A DNA stretch of 27,596 bases, from positions 1-27,596 of the forward strand of contig JAXMMT010000024.1 in NCBI GenBank assembly GCA_034399355.1, given 5' to 3'. This document shows, piece after piece, positions 16,316-23,412 of this stretch (position 1 is the stretch's first letter; every line of letters begins with the position of its first letter). The position numbers were made by a program, and so were the translations under genes. The notes under the pieces are model-generated. The model worked only from the letters and a program-made list of their open reading frames with translations, was not told the origin of the DNA and made no database searches. This stretch comes from UBA2279 sp034399355. Lineage in GTDB: Bacteria; Actinomycetota; Coriobacteriia; Anaerosomatales; Anaerosomataceae.

Positions 16316-17632
16316 CTAGACGCTCAACATCCAAGCCCAAGCCGGCACGACATGGATGACACCGCCGGCAACGCCAACGTCTTCAGCGTCATGCATTGTC
16401 ACGATGGTGGCTTCGCCAAGCCCGGTTTCGTTCAGGGTCTCCTCCAACGCACGCACTTCGCGCTCCCGGGTGTCCGCCTGCGAGAAATCTGCGCAGACCT
16501 GCACGAGTTGCGTTGCCTGGCCGACTTCAGGGTCGCCGACAATGAAGTCGACCTCATGCCCCGCGCCAGTGGAGTAGTAGGAGATGATCCCGTCGCGGGT
16601 TCCACGCAGACGTCGACGGAGCTCCAGGTACACCGCGTTCTCGAGTCGGGCACCCAAGTCCGAGACTCCTGCCGGAGCGACCGCGAATGCGAGTCCCGGA
16701 TCGATGGCGTACACCTTCTTCGGGTTCGCTTCGCGAACTCGAAGCGACCGGTCGAAAACAGGGATGGTGAATAGTAGGAACGCATCCTTGAAGTGGGCGA
16801 GAAGATTGTAGAGCGTGTCCTTGCCAACTGCGATGCCCCGGGACTTCAGGTCGTTAGCGAGCTTGTTTACGGAGGTCAGCGAACCGGATGACTGCAGTAG
16901 CGCGAGCGCGAAGTAGCGCACGGCATGAACGTTCTTCACTTCGTGGCGATCGATGATGTCGCGGAGCAATACGAGCTGAACGTAGTCCTGAAGAGTTTGG
17001 ATGCGCTCGGTCTCATTCAACCCCTGGACGTCTGGAAAGCCGCCGACCCGCAGGTAGCTTGTGAACGCAGCCTCCAACTGCGAGCGCAACCTCGCTCCGG
17101 GCTTCGATGTGGGCGGCTCAGTGTTTGCATACAGCAGGGCCTCGGCGAAGCTGAACGGAAGTAGCTCGACCGCGTAGCCGCGCCCACGGAACTCCGTGGC
17201 GACTTCGGTCGAGAGCATCTTGGCCGAGGATCCTGAGACGTATAGCTGCACGGACTCCGTGTCGAGTACCCGGCGGGCGAATCGGGACCATCCGTCGACA
17301 GCTTGTACCTCGTCAAGGAATAGGTATGCGCCTTCGGAGCGCGCCGCGGGATTCAAGCGATAGAAGGTCTCAAGCGTCCTATCAAGAATGTCGGGTCCGA
17401 GTGGTTGAAGGCGGTCATCCTCGAAGTTGATATACAGGAAACGTCTTCGGTCGACACCCGCCGCAACCAGGCGCTGCATTTCCTGAAAGAGCAGGTAGGT
17501 CTTGCCAGAGCGTCGCATGCCGATGACAACCCGAGCCATGTTCGACGCATCCGGCAGCGTTGTGAGCCGCTGGCTCACAACGGGGAGTGGGCGCTCCTGG
17601 TAGTCCGTTATCAGTTGTTCAATTACGTCCAC
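16316..17632 (-). CDS. AAA-type ATPase with DUF4143 domain (first copy)
   Basis: The 438-residue protein has Walker A GMRRSGKT (38-45) and Walker B YLFLDEVQ (Asp107-Glu108) in an AAA_14-type domain. A C-terminal DUF4143 domain follows (about 200-400) with SYYSTGAGHEVDFIVGD, a PD-(D/E)xK-like core segment. This family is widespread in anaerobes and archaea, often near toxin-antitoxin genes, and its role is undetermined. GTG 17632 is preceded by GAAGGGA. It lies downstream of the phosphoglycerate mutase relative on the same strand, but the promoter and palindrome in the 70-base gap indicate independent control. A second, only distantly similar ATPase of the same class occurs at 23413-24600. Confidence 0.85.
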   Translation of the reverse strand: MDVIEQLITDYQERPLPVVSQRLTTLPDASNMARVVIGMRRSGKTYLLFQEMQRLVAAGVDRRRFLYINFEDDRLQPLGPDILDRTLETFYRLNPAARSEGAYLFLDEVQAVDGWSRFARRVLDTESVQLYVSGSSAKMLSTEVATEFRGRGYAVELLPFSFAEALLYANTEPPTSKPGARLRSQLEAAFTSYLRVGGFPDVQGLNETERIQTLQDYVQLVLLRDIIDRHEVKNVHAVRYFALALLQSSGSLTSVNKLANDLKSRGIAVGKDTLYNLLAHFKDAFLLFTIPVFDRSLRVREANPKKVYAIDPGLAFAVAPAGVSDLGARLENAVYLELRRRLRGTRDGIISYYSTGAGHEVDFIVGDPEVGQATQLVQVCADFSQADTREREVRALEETLNETGLGEATIVTMHDAEDVGVAGGVIHVVPAWAWMLSV

Positions 17633-17647
17633 ATGTTTCCCTTCGCT

Positions 17648-17682
17648 AAGGACACATTAGCATGGATGTGTCCTTGCCACAA
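17648..17682 (-). promoter_or_regulatory. Promoter and palindromic operator of first DUF4143 ATPase
   Basis: On the minus strand, -35 TTGTGG (17677-17682) and -10 TAATGT (17654-17659, extended by TG) are spaced by 17 bases. A perfect inverted repeat, AAGGACACAT (17648-17657) and ATGTGTCCTT (17666-17675) with an 8-base spacer, covers the spacer and the -10 box. This is the position expected of a repressor site. The repressor is unknown. Confidence 0.6.
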
Positions 17683-17702
17683 GGAAGCCTCACGGCGCAC
17701 AT

Positions 17703-19013
17703 CTAGTCGCTGTCGGGCCTGAACGCCTCGTAGTCGCTCGGCCAATGCAGTCCCGTGTGCGGTGAGAGCCTGCCTCCCCTGTAGCGCACGGTGCCTCGCG
17801 CATTCAGCAGCAGCGGCATGAAGTCCTCACCACGCAGATGGCCGAGACACCCGCATGCGCACGCACGCTCGTCAAAGGCCGCCACATCGTCGGGTTGCAT
17901 CGCATCGGCGAGGATCGCGATGGGCACCGGGTCTCCCGAGTGGATGAGCGTGGTACCGGCCGGGGTCCCGTGATCGCCTGTGACGACGATGATCGTGTCG
18001 GGTGGCAGTCCCGCGCGATCCGCGAGCCCCTCGAGCCCCGCGTCAATCCCCGCGATGACGTCGCGCTTGCGCGCGGGGTCCTTCTCGTGTCCGGCCTCGT
18101 CGGGTTGCTTGCTGTGCGCGAGCACGAACTCCGCGCCGTCTGCAAACGCCGCGGCGGCCTCGGTCAGGTGCATACGCGTGTCCTCGGCCAGATCGGGAAG
18201 GAGCGCCATACGACGGTGCTCCATACCGAGTTCGCGCGCGATGCCTTCGAAGATGCTTGCCGAGGAGATGATCGTGCCGCGCATGCCCGTGTGTGCCGAG
18301 AAGGGCGCAAGCGGGCGTCGCTGGCCGATCCACTTGAGCAGCAGGAACGTCCGCTCCGCGTCCGGAGCGATGTCGTCGGGCGCGAGCGCGTCGTAGGCGA
18401 AGTGTAGGTAGGCGGTGAGCGCGTCCGCGGTGCTGCGTGCAGCGTCCGGGTCCTGCGCGTCATCCAGCGGGCGCACACTCCCCACCGGCCAGCCGTTGTT
18501 GTGCGGGTCGGTGTCGGTCACGTCTGTGCTTGCGCCGCCGTCGATGGTGACGATGGCCTGCTCGCCGCCCACGTGGCGCAACCGGATGTGGAGATCGCTG
18601 TGCGTGAACTCGGCCACGCGCGCCGCGAGTTGAGCGATCTGCCCGGCGGGTATGCCAGGGTAGCGCTCCACGATCGTCAGCGAGCCGTCCGGCTCAGGCC
18701 GCACCGTCGCGAAGATTGCATGCAGCGCCACCTGGTCGGGGGTGAGCTCCACACCGCGGCCTGCTGCCTCAAAGACCGCACGTCCGGGATACGCGTTCTC
18801 GTGGTAGCCGAAGAGTACGAAGTGCGCGAGCTCGGTGCCGGGTGCGCGGCCGGGGCCGAGCGTCGCGAGGATGCCGGTGGCCGAACGCGTCGCGAACGCG
18901 TCGAGATTCGGTGTGTGCGCGGCCTGCAGCGGCGTGAGTCCGCCGAGTGAGGCCCACGGCCGGTCACCGAGGCCGTCCAGCATGACGACGAGGATTGGTG
19001 GCACGGGGTTCAT
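17703..19013 (-). CDS. Archaeal-type (cofactor-independent) phosphoglycerate mutase family protein, Thr at nucleophile position
   Basis: The 436-residue protein belongs to the alkaline-phosphatase-superfamily aPGM group. The metal ligand Asp13 lies in MLDGLGDRPW, TPLQAAHTPNLD follows, and later metal motifs are HSKQPDEAGH, VVTGDHGTP and LIHSGDPVPI. Family members interconvert 3- and 2-phosphoglycerate. The usual nucleophile motif PGSDxAH reads PGTELAH here (Thr60), and HxNRWPVGS reads HNNGWPVGS. Thr can serve as nucleophile elsewhere in the superfamily, so a related phosphotransfer activity is possible, but true mutase activity is uncertain. The ATG at 19013 overlaps the stop of the upstream vapC by one base (TGATG), so the two are translationally linked. 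Confidence 0.85.
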   Translation of the reverse strand: MNPVPPILVVMLDGLGDRPWASLGGLTPLQAAHTPNLDAFATRSATGILATLGPGRAPGTELAHFVLFGYHENAYPGRAVFEAAGRGVELTPDQVALHAIFATVRPEPDGSLTIVERYPGIPAGQIAQLAARVAEFTHSDLHIRLRHVGGEQAIVTIDGGASTDVTDTDPHNNGWPVGSVRPLDDAQDPDAARSTADALTAYLHFAYDALAPDDIAPDAERTFLLLKWIGQRRPLAPFSAHTGMRGTIISSASIFEGIARELGMEHRRMALLPDLAEDTRMHLTEAAAAFADGAEFVLAHSKQPDEAGHEKDPARKRDVIAGIDAGLEGLADRAGLPPDTIIVVTGDHGTPAGTTLIHSGDPVPIAILADAMQPDDVAAFDERACACGCLGHLRGEDFMPLLLNARGTVRYRGGRLSPHTGLHWPSDYEAFRPDSD

Positions 19014-19441
19014 CAGTCACTCACCTCACGCTCGAGCAGTCGGATTTCCACCGGGATCCCAGCACTTGCCACCGCTGCGGCGAGCTTTCTGTCCGCTGTC
19101 CACAACGGCGCATCCAAGGCCATCGCCAGCGCCAGATAAAAGCAGTCGTATGCAGCATGCCGCATCGCCACCGCGAGCGCGAGTGCGGTCTTGGCAAGCG
19201 CTGCGCTGGGGTGAGATGTGATCGGGAGCCGGTCGAGGGAAGCGGCCCGTTCGAGTGCGATCGGGAGCGGGAATCGACGGTGAGCGACCTGCATCCACAG
19301 TGCGTTGGTCACTTCCGGAATCAGCAGATCAGGGGCATGAAGGTCCGCAGTGCTAAACAGCGAACGCACGTCGTTTGCCTCGACGGTCGGTAGCAGTGCG
19401 GGCACGATTGCGCTCGCATCAACGACGATCGTTTCGCTCAT
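19013..19441 (-). CDS. vapC: PIN-domain VapC-type toxin (module 1)
   Basis: The 142-residue PIN protein has the acidic residues of the ribonuclease site in VVDASAIVP, LIPEVTNALW, AAYDCFYLALA and LWTADRKLAAA. VapC toxins cleave tRNA or rRNA unless bound by their antitoxin. ATG 19441 overlaps the vapB stop as ATGA; a longer in-frame start at 19501 lies within vapB. Its stop codon overlaps the start of the phosphoglycerate mutase relative, an unusual extension of a toxin-antitoxin operon into a metabolic gene. All catalytic residues are present, so the toxin appears intact. Confidence 0.88.
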   Translation of the reverse strand: MSETIVVDASAIVPALLPTVEANDVRSLFSTADLHAPDLLIPEVTNALWMQVAHRRFPLPIALERAASLDRLPITSHPSAALAKTALALAVAMRHAAYDCFYLALAMALDAPLWTADRKLAAAVASAGIPVEIRLLEREVSD

Positions 19442-19680
19442 CTGGATTCCCGCCCGGACCGAATGTCCTCGACGATCTGCTCGAGGGTGGTCACCGGGCA
19501 AATCGGATCACTTGTCCAGCGCTCGGACAGCTCGACGAACTCCTCCATCGAGTACTTCGCGCGCGCCGTGATGGCGTCCAGCGCCTCGGCCTGCAACGAG
19601 CGTCCGGTATCAGCGGCGCGTTGCTTAAGCGAGGCGTAGACGTCATCCGGGACGCCGCGTATGAGTAGGTCACGGGGCAT
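19438..19680 (-). CDS. vapB: FitA/VapB-type antitoxin (module 1)
   Basis: The 80-residue protein begins MPRDLLIRGVPDDVYASLKQ, the ribbon-helix-helix start of FitA-like antitoxins, with the conserved GRSLQAEAL segment. The C-terminal acidic part (from about 45) would wrap the toxin. ATG 19680 has AGGAG eight bases upstream; ATG 19686 is in frame but too close to that SD. Upstream, the 10-bp palindrome ATGCTAGCAT (19697-19706) overlaps a -10-like CATAAT and may be its operator. Confidence 0.85.
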   Translation of the reverse strand: MPRDLLIRGVPDDVYASLKQRAADTGRSLQAEALDAITARAKYSMEEFVELSERWTSDPICPVTTLEQIVEDIRSGRESR

Positions 19681-19696
19681 TGCCATGTCTCCTAGG

Positions 19697-19706
19697 ATGC
19701 TAGCAT
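19697..19706. promoter_or_regulatory. Candidate operator of vapBC module 1
   Basis: ATGCTAGCAT is a perfect 10-bp palindrome 16 bases upstream of the vapB start, next to the -10-like CATAAT (19705-19710 on the minus strand). Ribbon-helix-helix antitoxins commonly autorepress through such sites. No convincing -35 was seen. Confidence 0.4.
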
Positions 19707-19838
19707 TATGATAGCTCACCATGAGCATACCCCGTTTAGCCGGTCTGTCACACCTGACGATAGCGTGGGAAGCTGTCCCGAGTACTAACCGGCTCAAACC
19801 GCTATCATGCGTACGAGACCAACAGCAGGAGGGCACAC

Positions 19839-20633
19839 GTGGGGGAGAACACACGTCCGGCAAACGACATTGCCGCGCGCAACATCGAGCGTTTCGGCGC
19901 GCGTGCTGCAGGCTATCGCACCAGCGCAACGCACTGCAGCGGGCGCGACCTCGAGTTGCTGGTCGAGCAGGTGGCGCCGCGTCCCGGCGAACGTGCGCTC
20001 GACGTCGCAACCGGCGCCGGACACGTGGCCCTCTCGCTCGCGCGTGCCGGTGCGCGTGTCACGGTGACCGACCTCACGCCCGCGATGCTCAAAGAGGCGC
20101 GTGCCCATCTCGAGAGTGAGGGGGTTGCGGCACGCTACGAGATCGCCGACGCCACGGCGCTGCCCTTTCCTGACGCGTACTTCGCCGTCGTGACCTGCCG
20201 CATCGCGGCACACCACTTCTCCGACGCGCAGATGTTCTTCGCCGAGGTCGAGCGCGTGCTTCGGCCCGGTGGTCGTCTCGGCTTCCAAGACCAGTCGCTG
20301 CCACCCGAAGGTACGTCGGCGGTGATGATCGACGCCTTCGAGCGGCTACGCGACCCGAGTCACAACCAGTCGTACAACGCTGCGGCGTGGGCGACACTGG
20401 CCGAGCGCGCGGGCCTGGAGGTGACGTTCACCGAGCTCGTCGACAAGCGTCACGACTTCACTGAGTGGACGGCGATCCAGGACTGCCCAACCGAGACCGT
20501 GCGCAAACTCGAGGCGTTGATGGCCGAGTGTCCGTCGGCGATGCGCGAGTGGTCTGCACCAGAATATGATGACGGCACGCTCATGGCGTTCCGCAACCGG
20601 CATCTCGTGATGCTGGCGCGCAAGCCGGATTAG
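19839..20633 (+). CDS. Class I SAM-dependent methyltransferase (UbiE-like)
   Basis: The 264-residue protein shows SAM motif I in LDVATGAGHVALSLARAG and motif II in VTVTDLTPAML. The DATALPFPDAYFAVV and RVLRPGGRLGFQDQS segments follow, the standard order of the Methyltransf_11/UbiE group. The acceptor substrate cannot be inferred; quinones, small metabolites and lipids are all known for relatives. GTG 19839 has a strong SD (AGGAGG, 19827-19832) six bases upstream. It is transcribed away from vapB module 1 and ends five bases before the stop of the convergent PP-loop gene. Confidence 0.85.
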   Translation: MGENTRPANDIAARNIERFGARAAGYRTSATHCSGRDLELLVEQVAPRPGERALDVATGAGHVALSLARAGARVTVTDLTPAMLKEARAHLESEGVAARYEIADATALPFPDAYFAVVTCRIAAHHFSDAQMFFAEVERVLRPGGRLGFQDQSLPPEGTSAVMIDAFERLRDPSHNQSYNAAAWATLAERAGLEVTFTELVDKRHDFTEWTAIQDCPTETVRKLEALMAECPSAMREWSAPEYDDGTLMAFRNRHLVMLARKPD

Positions 20634-20638
20634 GCTTC

Positions 20639-21430
20639 CTACCGGCGCTTTAGCATGCGCGCGACGACGGTCTCATAGTCCGGCTCCGGGTCGCTTCGCC
20701 ACGCGTCAACGATGGCGCGGCCCGCCGGGGCGAGGAACTCATGCACGTAGCGCTCGTACGCCGCTTCGTCGTAGGTGACGCTGCCGTCGGTGGACCGGTA
20801 GTTGCCCGCCAGCAGGCACTCGAGCTGTCTGCCACCCTGCGGCCACTCCGTGCCGACGAGCTCTTCGATGGCGCCGTTGTCCTCGAGGTGCCGGATGGGC
20901 TCCATCAGCTCGATGCCTGCGTGGAGTAACACTTCCCGCGCGGCGTCGATGCCGAGAGGCGTCTGCGAGAGCTTGATCGCGCCCGCGTGGGTGTCACGCT
21001 CGCCCGCGACAACGGGCACGTTGCCGAGCGCCCACGAGAGCGGCACGCGCAGCAGGTGCATGTAGAGGTGGCACGCCAGGCACGGTGAGTAGATGCCGAA
21101 GCGGCGCGAGATCTCGAGGGTGTAGCGGCTGTTGAGCGCGGCCCACAATTGCGGACTGCGCAGCTCAATGGGATTGAGCACCTCGGCCCGACCGCGTACC
21201 CGTTCGCGCAGGAATGTGACCGCGCGGAAGGGTGCCTCGGCGTCTCCGTACTCCGTGCCCGCGAACGCGATGGTCGGCAGGATGGCCGAGACGCCATTGC
21301 CGCGCACCGCCGCCACGAGGGCGGCCACGCTGTCACGGCCGGCGATCTCGCCGATGACGAGACCATCTCGCTCGCGCAGAGCCGCGAGGTCGAGGGCGGG
21401 GAACAGTGTTTCTGGATGCTCTGCTTTCAT
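20639..21430 (-). CDS. Divergent PP-loop ATP-pyrophosphatase-like protein, unknown function
   Basis: The 263-residue protein opens with a PP-loop-like motif, IAGRDSVAAL (Ala30-Ser34 replacing SGGxDS). A CxxC (Cys117, Cys120) in SPCLACHLYMHLLR and a conserved-looking VVAGERDTHAGAIKLSQTPLG segment follow. This layout suggests an ATP-dependent adenylating enzyme of the tRNA-thiolation, queuosine-precursor or LarE superfamily, but I cannot assign a reaction. The Arg in place of the second loop residue sets it apart from known members. ATG 21430 has no SD. Instead an extended -10 (TGCTACACT) ends seven bases before it, suggesting a leaderless transcript. The neighbouring small gene upstream carries the same element. 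Confidence 0.65.
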   Translation of the reverse strand: MKAEHPETLFPALDLAALRERDGLVIGEIAGRDSVAALVAAVRGNGVSAILPTIAFAGTEYGDAEAPFRAVTFLRERVRGRAEVLNPIELRSPQLWAALNSRYTLEISRRFGIYSPCLACHLYMHLLRVPLSWALGNVPVVAGERDTHAGAIKLSQTPLGIDAAREVLLHAGIELMEPIRHLEDNGAIEELVGTEWPQGGRQLECLLAGNYRSTDGSVTYDEAAYERYVHEFLAPAGRAIVDAWRSDPEPDYETVVARMLKRR

Positions 21431-21432
21431 GA

Positions 21433-21448
21433 GGGAGAGTGTAGCAGG
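21433..21448 (-). promoter_or_regulatory. Leaderless-type extended -10 promoter of the PP-loop gene (repeat copy 1)
   Basis: The plus-strand sequence GGGAGAGTGTAGCAGG is repeated exactly at 21804-21819 before the next gene. On the minus strand it contains TGCTACACT, an extended -10 box ending seven bases before the ATG, so transcription would start at or next to the start codon. The last bases also form a hairpin with 21452-21460. Confidence 0.5.
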
Positions 21449-21460
21449 AAGCTGCTACAC
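21439..21460. repeat. Perfect hairpin across stop codon and promoter
   Basis: GTGTAGCAG (21439-21447) and CTGCTACAC (21452-21460) form a 9-bp stem with loop GAAG. It includes the stop codon of the upstream small gene and the -10 of the PP-loop gene. It could terminate or attenuate read-through, or be an operator. Confidence 0.5.
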
Positions 21461-21802
21461 GCCGAGAAGCATCTTGAGGTCCTCGATGGCTTTCGCGCGC
21501 TCTTCAGCGGGCAGCGCATCCATCTGCTTGAGCCCGATGATGGCCGAGTGATACAGCTGCTTCTGCTGCTTTGAGGTGAAGTATCCGAGCTTGCGCGGCA
21601 CGAATACCGCGAGGTCTTCGGAGAGCTTGAAGCGGGCTGCGGTCTCACGAGCTTGCTTAAGCTCGCGTCCGATGGGCGTGACGTAGGTGCTGCGACGCGT
21701 CATCACGAGCCCGAACGCGACTCCGCCCGCGATACTTCCCGACTGCTGGAAGCCGAAGACTGCCGCTGCGAGCGTGGGGTCTATGTTGGAGTTGCGGGAC
21801 AT
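21455..21802 (-). CDS. Small protein of unknown function
   Basis: The 115-residue protein has a Gly/Ala-rich, weakly hydrophobic segment (residues 11-34) and a charged helical remainder ending in EERAKAIEDLKMLLGV. I do not recognise the family. The frame is well defined by codon use, and the ATG at 21802 is placed six bases after an extended -10 box identical to that of the next gene, without an SD. It is followed at 25 bases by the PP-loop gene on the same strand. A membrane-associated or DNA-bound accessory protein are both possible. Confidence 0.6.
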   Translation of the reverse strand: MSRNSNIDPTLAAAVFGFQQSGSIAGGVAFGLVMTRRSTYVTPIGRELKQARETAARFKLSEDLAVFVPRKLGYFTSKQQKQLYHSAIIGLKQMDALPAEERAKAIEDLKMLLGV

Positions 21803-21803
21803 G

Positions 21804-21819
21804 GGGAGAGTGTAGCAGG
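21804..21819 (-). promoter_or_regulatory. Leaderless-type extended -10 promoter of the small gene (repeat copy 2)
   Basis: This is an exact 16-base copy of the element at 21433-21448, again immediately before an SD-less ATG (21802). The minus-strand TGCTACACT ends six bases before the start codon. No -35 box is apparent, consistent with an extended -10 promoter. Confidence 0.5.
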
Positions 21820-21850
21820 GGGGACGGACGCGGGGTGTTGCGGTTCTAAG

Positions 21851-22315
21851 CTACAAGTTGATCTGATACTGGGTCCGCTTCGTTCGGATCATCGCCTCGA
21901 GATCCTTGAGCCGAAGCAGGTGGTACCCCATGGAATCCTGGTGTAGACATACGAAGCAGAACCGATATTGGTCTCCCATTCGCTTTGCCAAGTCGAACTC
22001 GTTCTGAGTCGCTCCGAAGAAGAAACCCTTTGGGCAGTCTGGGAGATGTTTGCGCGTCGTCTTCAGCTCGACCAGCGTAATCGAGTCCGCGTCGGCCACC
22101 GTGATCTCTGACTCAGAATTGATGTAACCGGGTACCTGAATGAGATCGAAAGCCCGCGCAAACGTCTGCGGTAGCCCGAGAATGTCGAGGATGCACTTCC
22201 TGGACTCCCGTGAGGGATTCAGGAAGCTCGGGTCGGCTCTCATGACGTAGTCAATCGCAGCCTTCTCAGTACGGTTGTTACTGAGAGTGATTGAATACGA
22301 CTTCTCTGACGCCAT
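21851..22315 (-). CDS. DUF3883-like putative nuclease-fold protein
   Basis: The 154-residue protein ends in a block (SITLVELKTTRKHL, then FFFGATQNEFDLAKRMGDQYRFCFV) resembling the DUF3883/PD-(D/E)xK pattern. In that pattern E-x-K catalytic residues are followed by an invariant NE and a conserved Tyr. Such domains occur in restriction and phage-defence proteins. I chose the ATG at 22315, with GGATGAG nearby; the frame extends to a TTG at 22411, without SD. The stretch is visibly AT-richer than its neighbours and has no partner methylase or helicase, so it may be a transferred or residual piece of a defence locus. The family call is tentative. Confidence 0.5.
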   Translation of the reverse strand: MASEKSYSITLSNNRTEKAAIDYVMRADPSFLNPSRESRKCILDILGLPQTFARAFDLIQVPGYINSESEITVADADSITLVELKTTRKHLPDCPKGFFFGATQNEFDLAKRMGDQYRFCFVCLHQDSMGYHLLRLKDLEAMIRTKRTQYQINL

Positions 22316-22529
22316 AAGTCTCATCCCGAGGACCGAGTCTTGGAAACCAGCACGAAGCCGTGCAAAGTTTCCTGGTGCACACAGGATCATTGAGACGTGC
22401 TGACAAATCAAGGGATCACGCGAATAGAGAGTTGTCTCAAGAGGGCCTGATCATCAGTTGTATGCGAGCTGCGTATCCCGCATGCGTTGGAGAAGTATTC
22501 GCGCGTGTGTCTCGTGATGTTCCGTCCCG

Positions 22530-22558
22530 TTGTCCTCGCCGTCGTAGGGTAGTACTCT
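22530..22558 (+). promoter_or_regulatory. Promoter of vapBC module 2
   Basis: TTGTCC (22530-22535) and TACTCT (22553-22558) are spaced by 17 bases upstream of the vapB start at 22594. Confidence 0.5.
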
Positions 22559-22559
22559 A

Positions 22560-22582
22560 GTACGACCACACGGTACGACCAC
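22560..22582 (+). repeat. Direct repeats, candidate operator of vapBC module 2
   Basis: GTACGACCAC occurs twice (22560-22569 and 22573-22582) with a 13-base period, just downstream of the -10 box. A reversed half-copy GTCGTA lies at 22541-22546 inside the promoter spacer. Tandem sites at this spacing suit cooperative binding by ribbon-helix-helix antitoxins. Confidence 0.5.
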
Positions 22583-22593
22583 GGGAGCATCCC

Positions 22594-22878
22594 ATGCCTG
22601 TCGACAAATTCAGCATCTCGTTGCCCGAGGACCTCGTCGCTGATGTCGATGAGCTCGCGCAGATGGACGGCCTCACGCGCAGCGCCATCATCCGTGAGGC
22701 GACCGTCGGCTACGTGACCAAGCGCAAGCATGCAGCCTTCGAGGCGGAGCGACGGACTCGTATCGGTGCCGCCATCGAGGGATTCCGCGATATCTCAGCT
22801 GAGTGGGGCCCAGACGAGCGCACGGCCACCGACCTTCTGCGCGAGATTCGCAATGAGTCGGAGTCGAAGGATGTCTGA
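22594..22878 (+). CDS. vapB: CopG/RHH-type VapB antitoxin (module 2)
   Basis: The 94-residue protein starts with a ribbon-helix-helix DNA-binding domain: KFSISLPEDLVADVDELAQ then LTRSAIIREA. A charged C-terminal toxin-binding tail follows. The ATG has a GGGAG SD seven bases upstream. Its stop overlaps the vapC start by eight bases. Tandem direct repeats in the leader are the likely autoregulatory sites. Confidence 0.88.
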   Translation: MPVDKFSISLPEDLVADVDELAQMDGLTRSAIIREATVGYVTKRKHAAFEAERRTRIGAAIEGFRDISAEWGPDERTATDLLREIRNESESKDV

Positions 22879-23275
22879 GTGCCCGATCGTGGTGTTGGAC
22901 TCATCAGTGGGCGTGAAGTGGCTGAAGCCAGAACTGGGGAGCGCGGAGGCATTCGCTTTGCTCGACGACCATCGTGATCGGCGTATACGAATCGTTGTCC
23001 CGTCGTTCTTCGTCCACGAGGTCACGAGCGTGGCGGTACGGCATGGAGGGGTCGACTTCGGCGAGCGCGCATGGCTCAGCCTGCGGAACGCGGATCTCAC
23101 GGTCGTTGCTCTTGACGACTCCCTTGCCGCCGCCGCTCTTGCACAGTGTCGCGAACTTGGCTGCACCTTCTACGATGCGCTTGCACCGGCGCTGGCGAAT
23201 CTTCTCGGCGGGACTCTGTATTCGGCAGATGCGCGGGCACATTCACGCGTGGAAGGCGTGATGCTCATCAACTGA
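22871..23275 (+). CDS. vapC: PIN-domain VapC-type toxin (module 2)
   Basis: The 134-residue PIN protein carries VVLDSSVGVKWL (first Asp), the FFVHEVTSVAVRHG helix (Glu), TFYDALAPALA (third acid) and LYSADARA (fourth Asp). It overlaps vapB by eight bases with the SD gaagga inside vapB. A longer frame from 22730 lies within vapB and is ignored. The acidic residues are retained, so the ribonuclease should be active. Confidence 0.88.
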   Translation: MSECPIVVLDSSVGVKWLKPELGSAEAFALLDDHRDRRIRIVVPSFFVHEVTSVAVRHGGVDFGERAWLSLRNADLTVVALDDSLAAAALAQCRELGCTFYDALAPALANLLGGTLYSADARAHSRVEGVMLIN

Positions 23276-23307
23276 GGCGCGGAGGGACTAGCTGCTGCCC
23301 TCGCAGA

Positions 23308-23330
23308 TTGTGTCGCCAGTGGCGAGACAA
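23308..23330. terminator. Hairpin after vapBC module 2, possible terminator
   Basis: TTGTGTCGCC and GGCGAGACAA form a stem with one G-G mismatch around loop AGT, 32 bases after the vapC stop and between convergent genes. No T tract follows. Confidence 0.3.
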
Positions 23331-23412
23331 TTCACCCGAACGCCTGCAGACGCGACGCTTACCCACGTCTCTGGACGTTTGAGGCACAGCGGCTGTAGGG
23401 CTGCGCTCGGTT

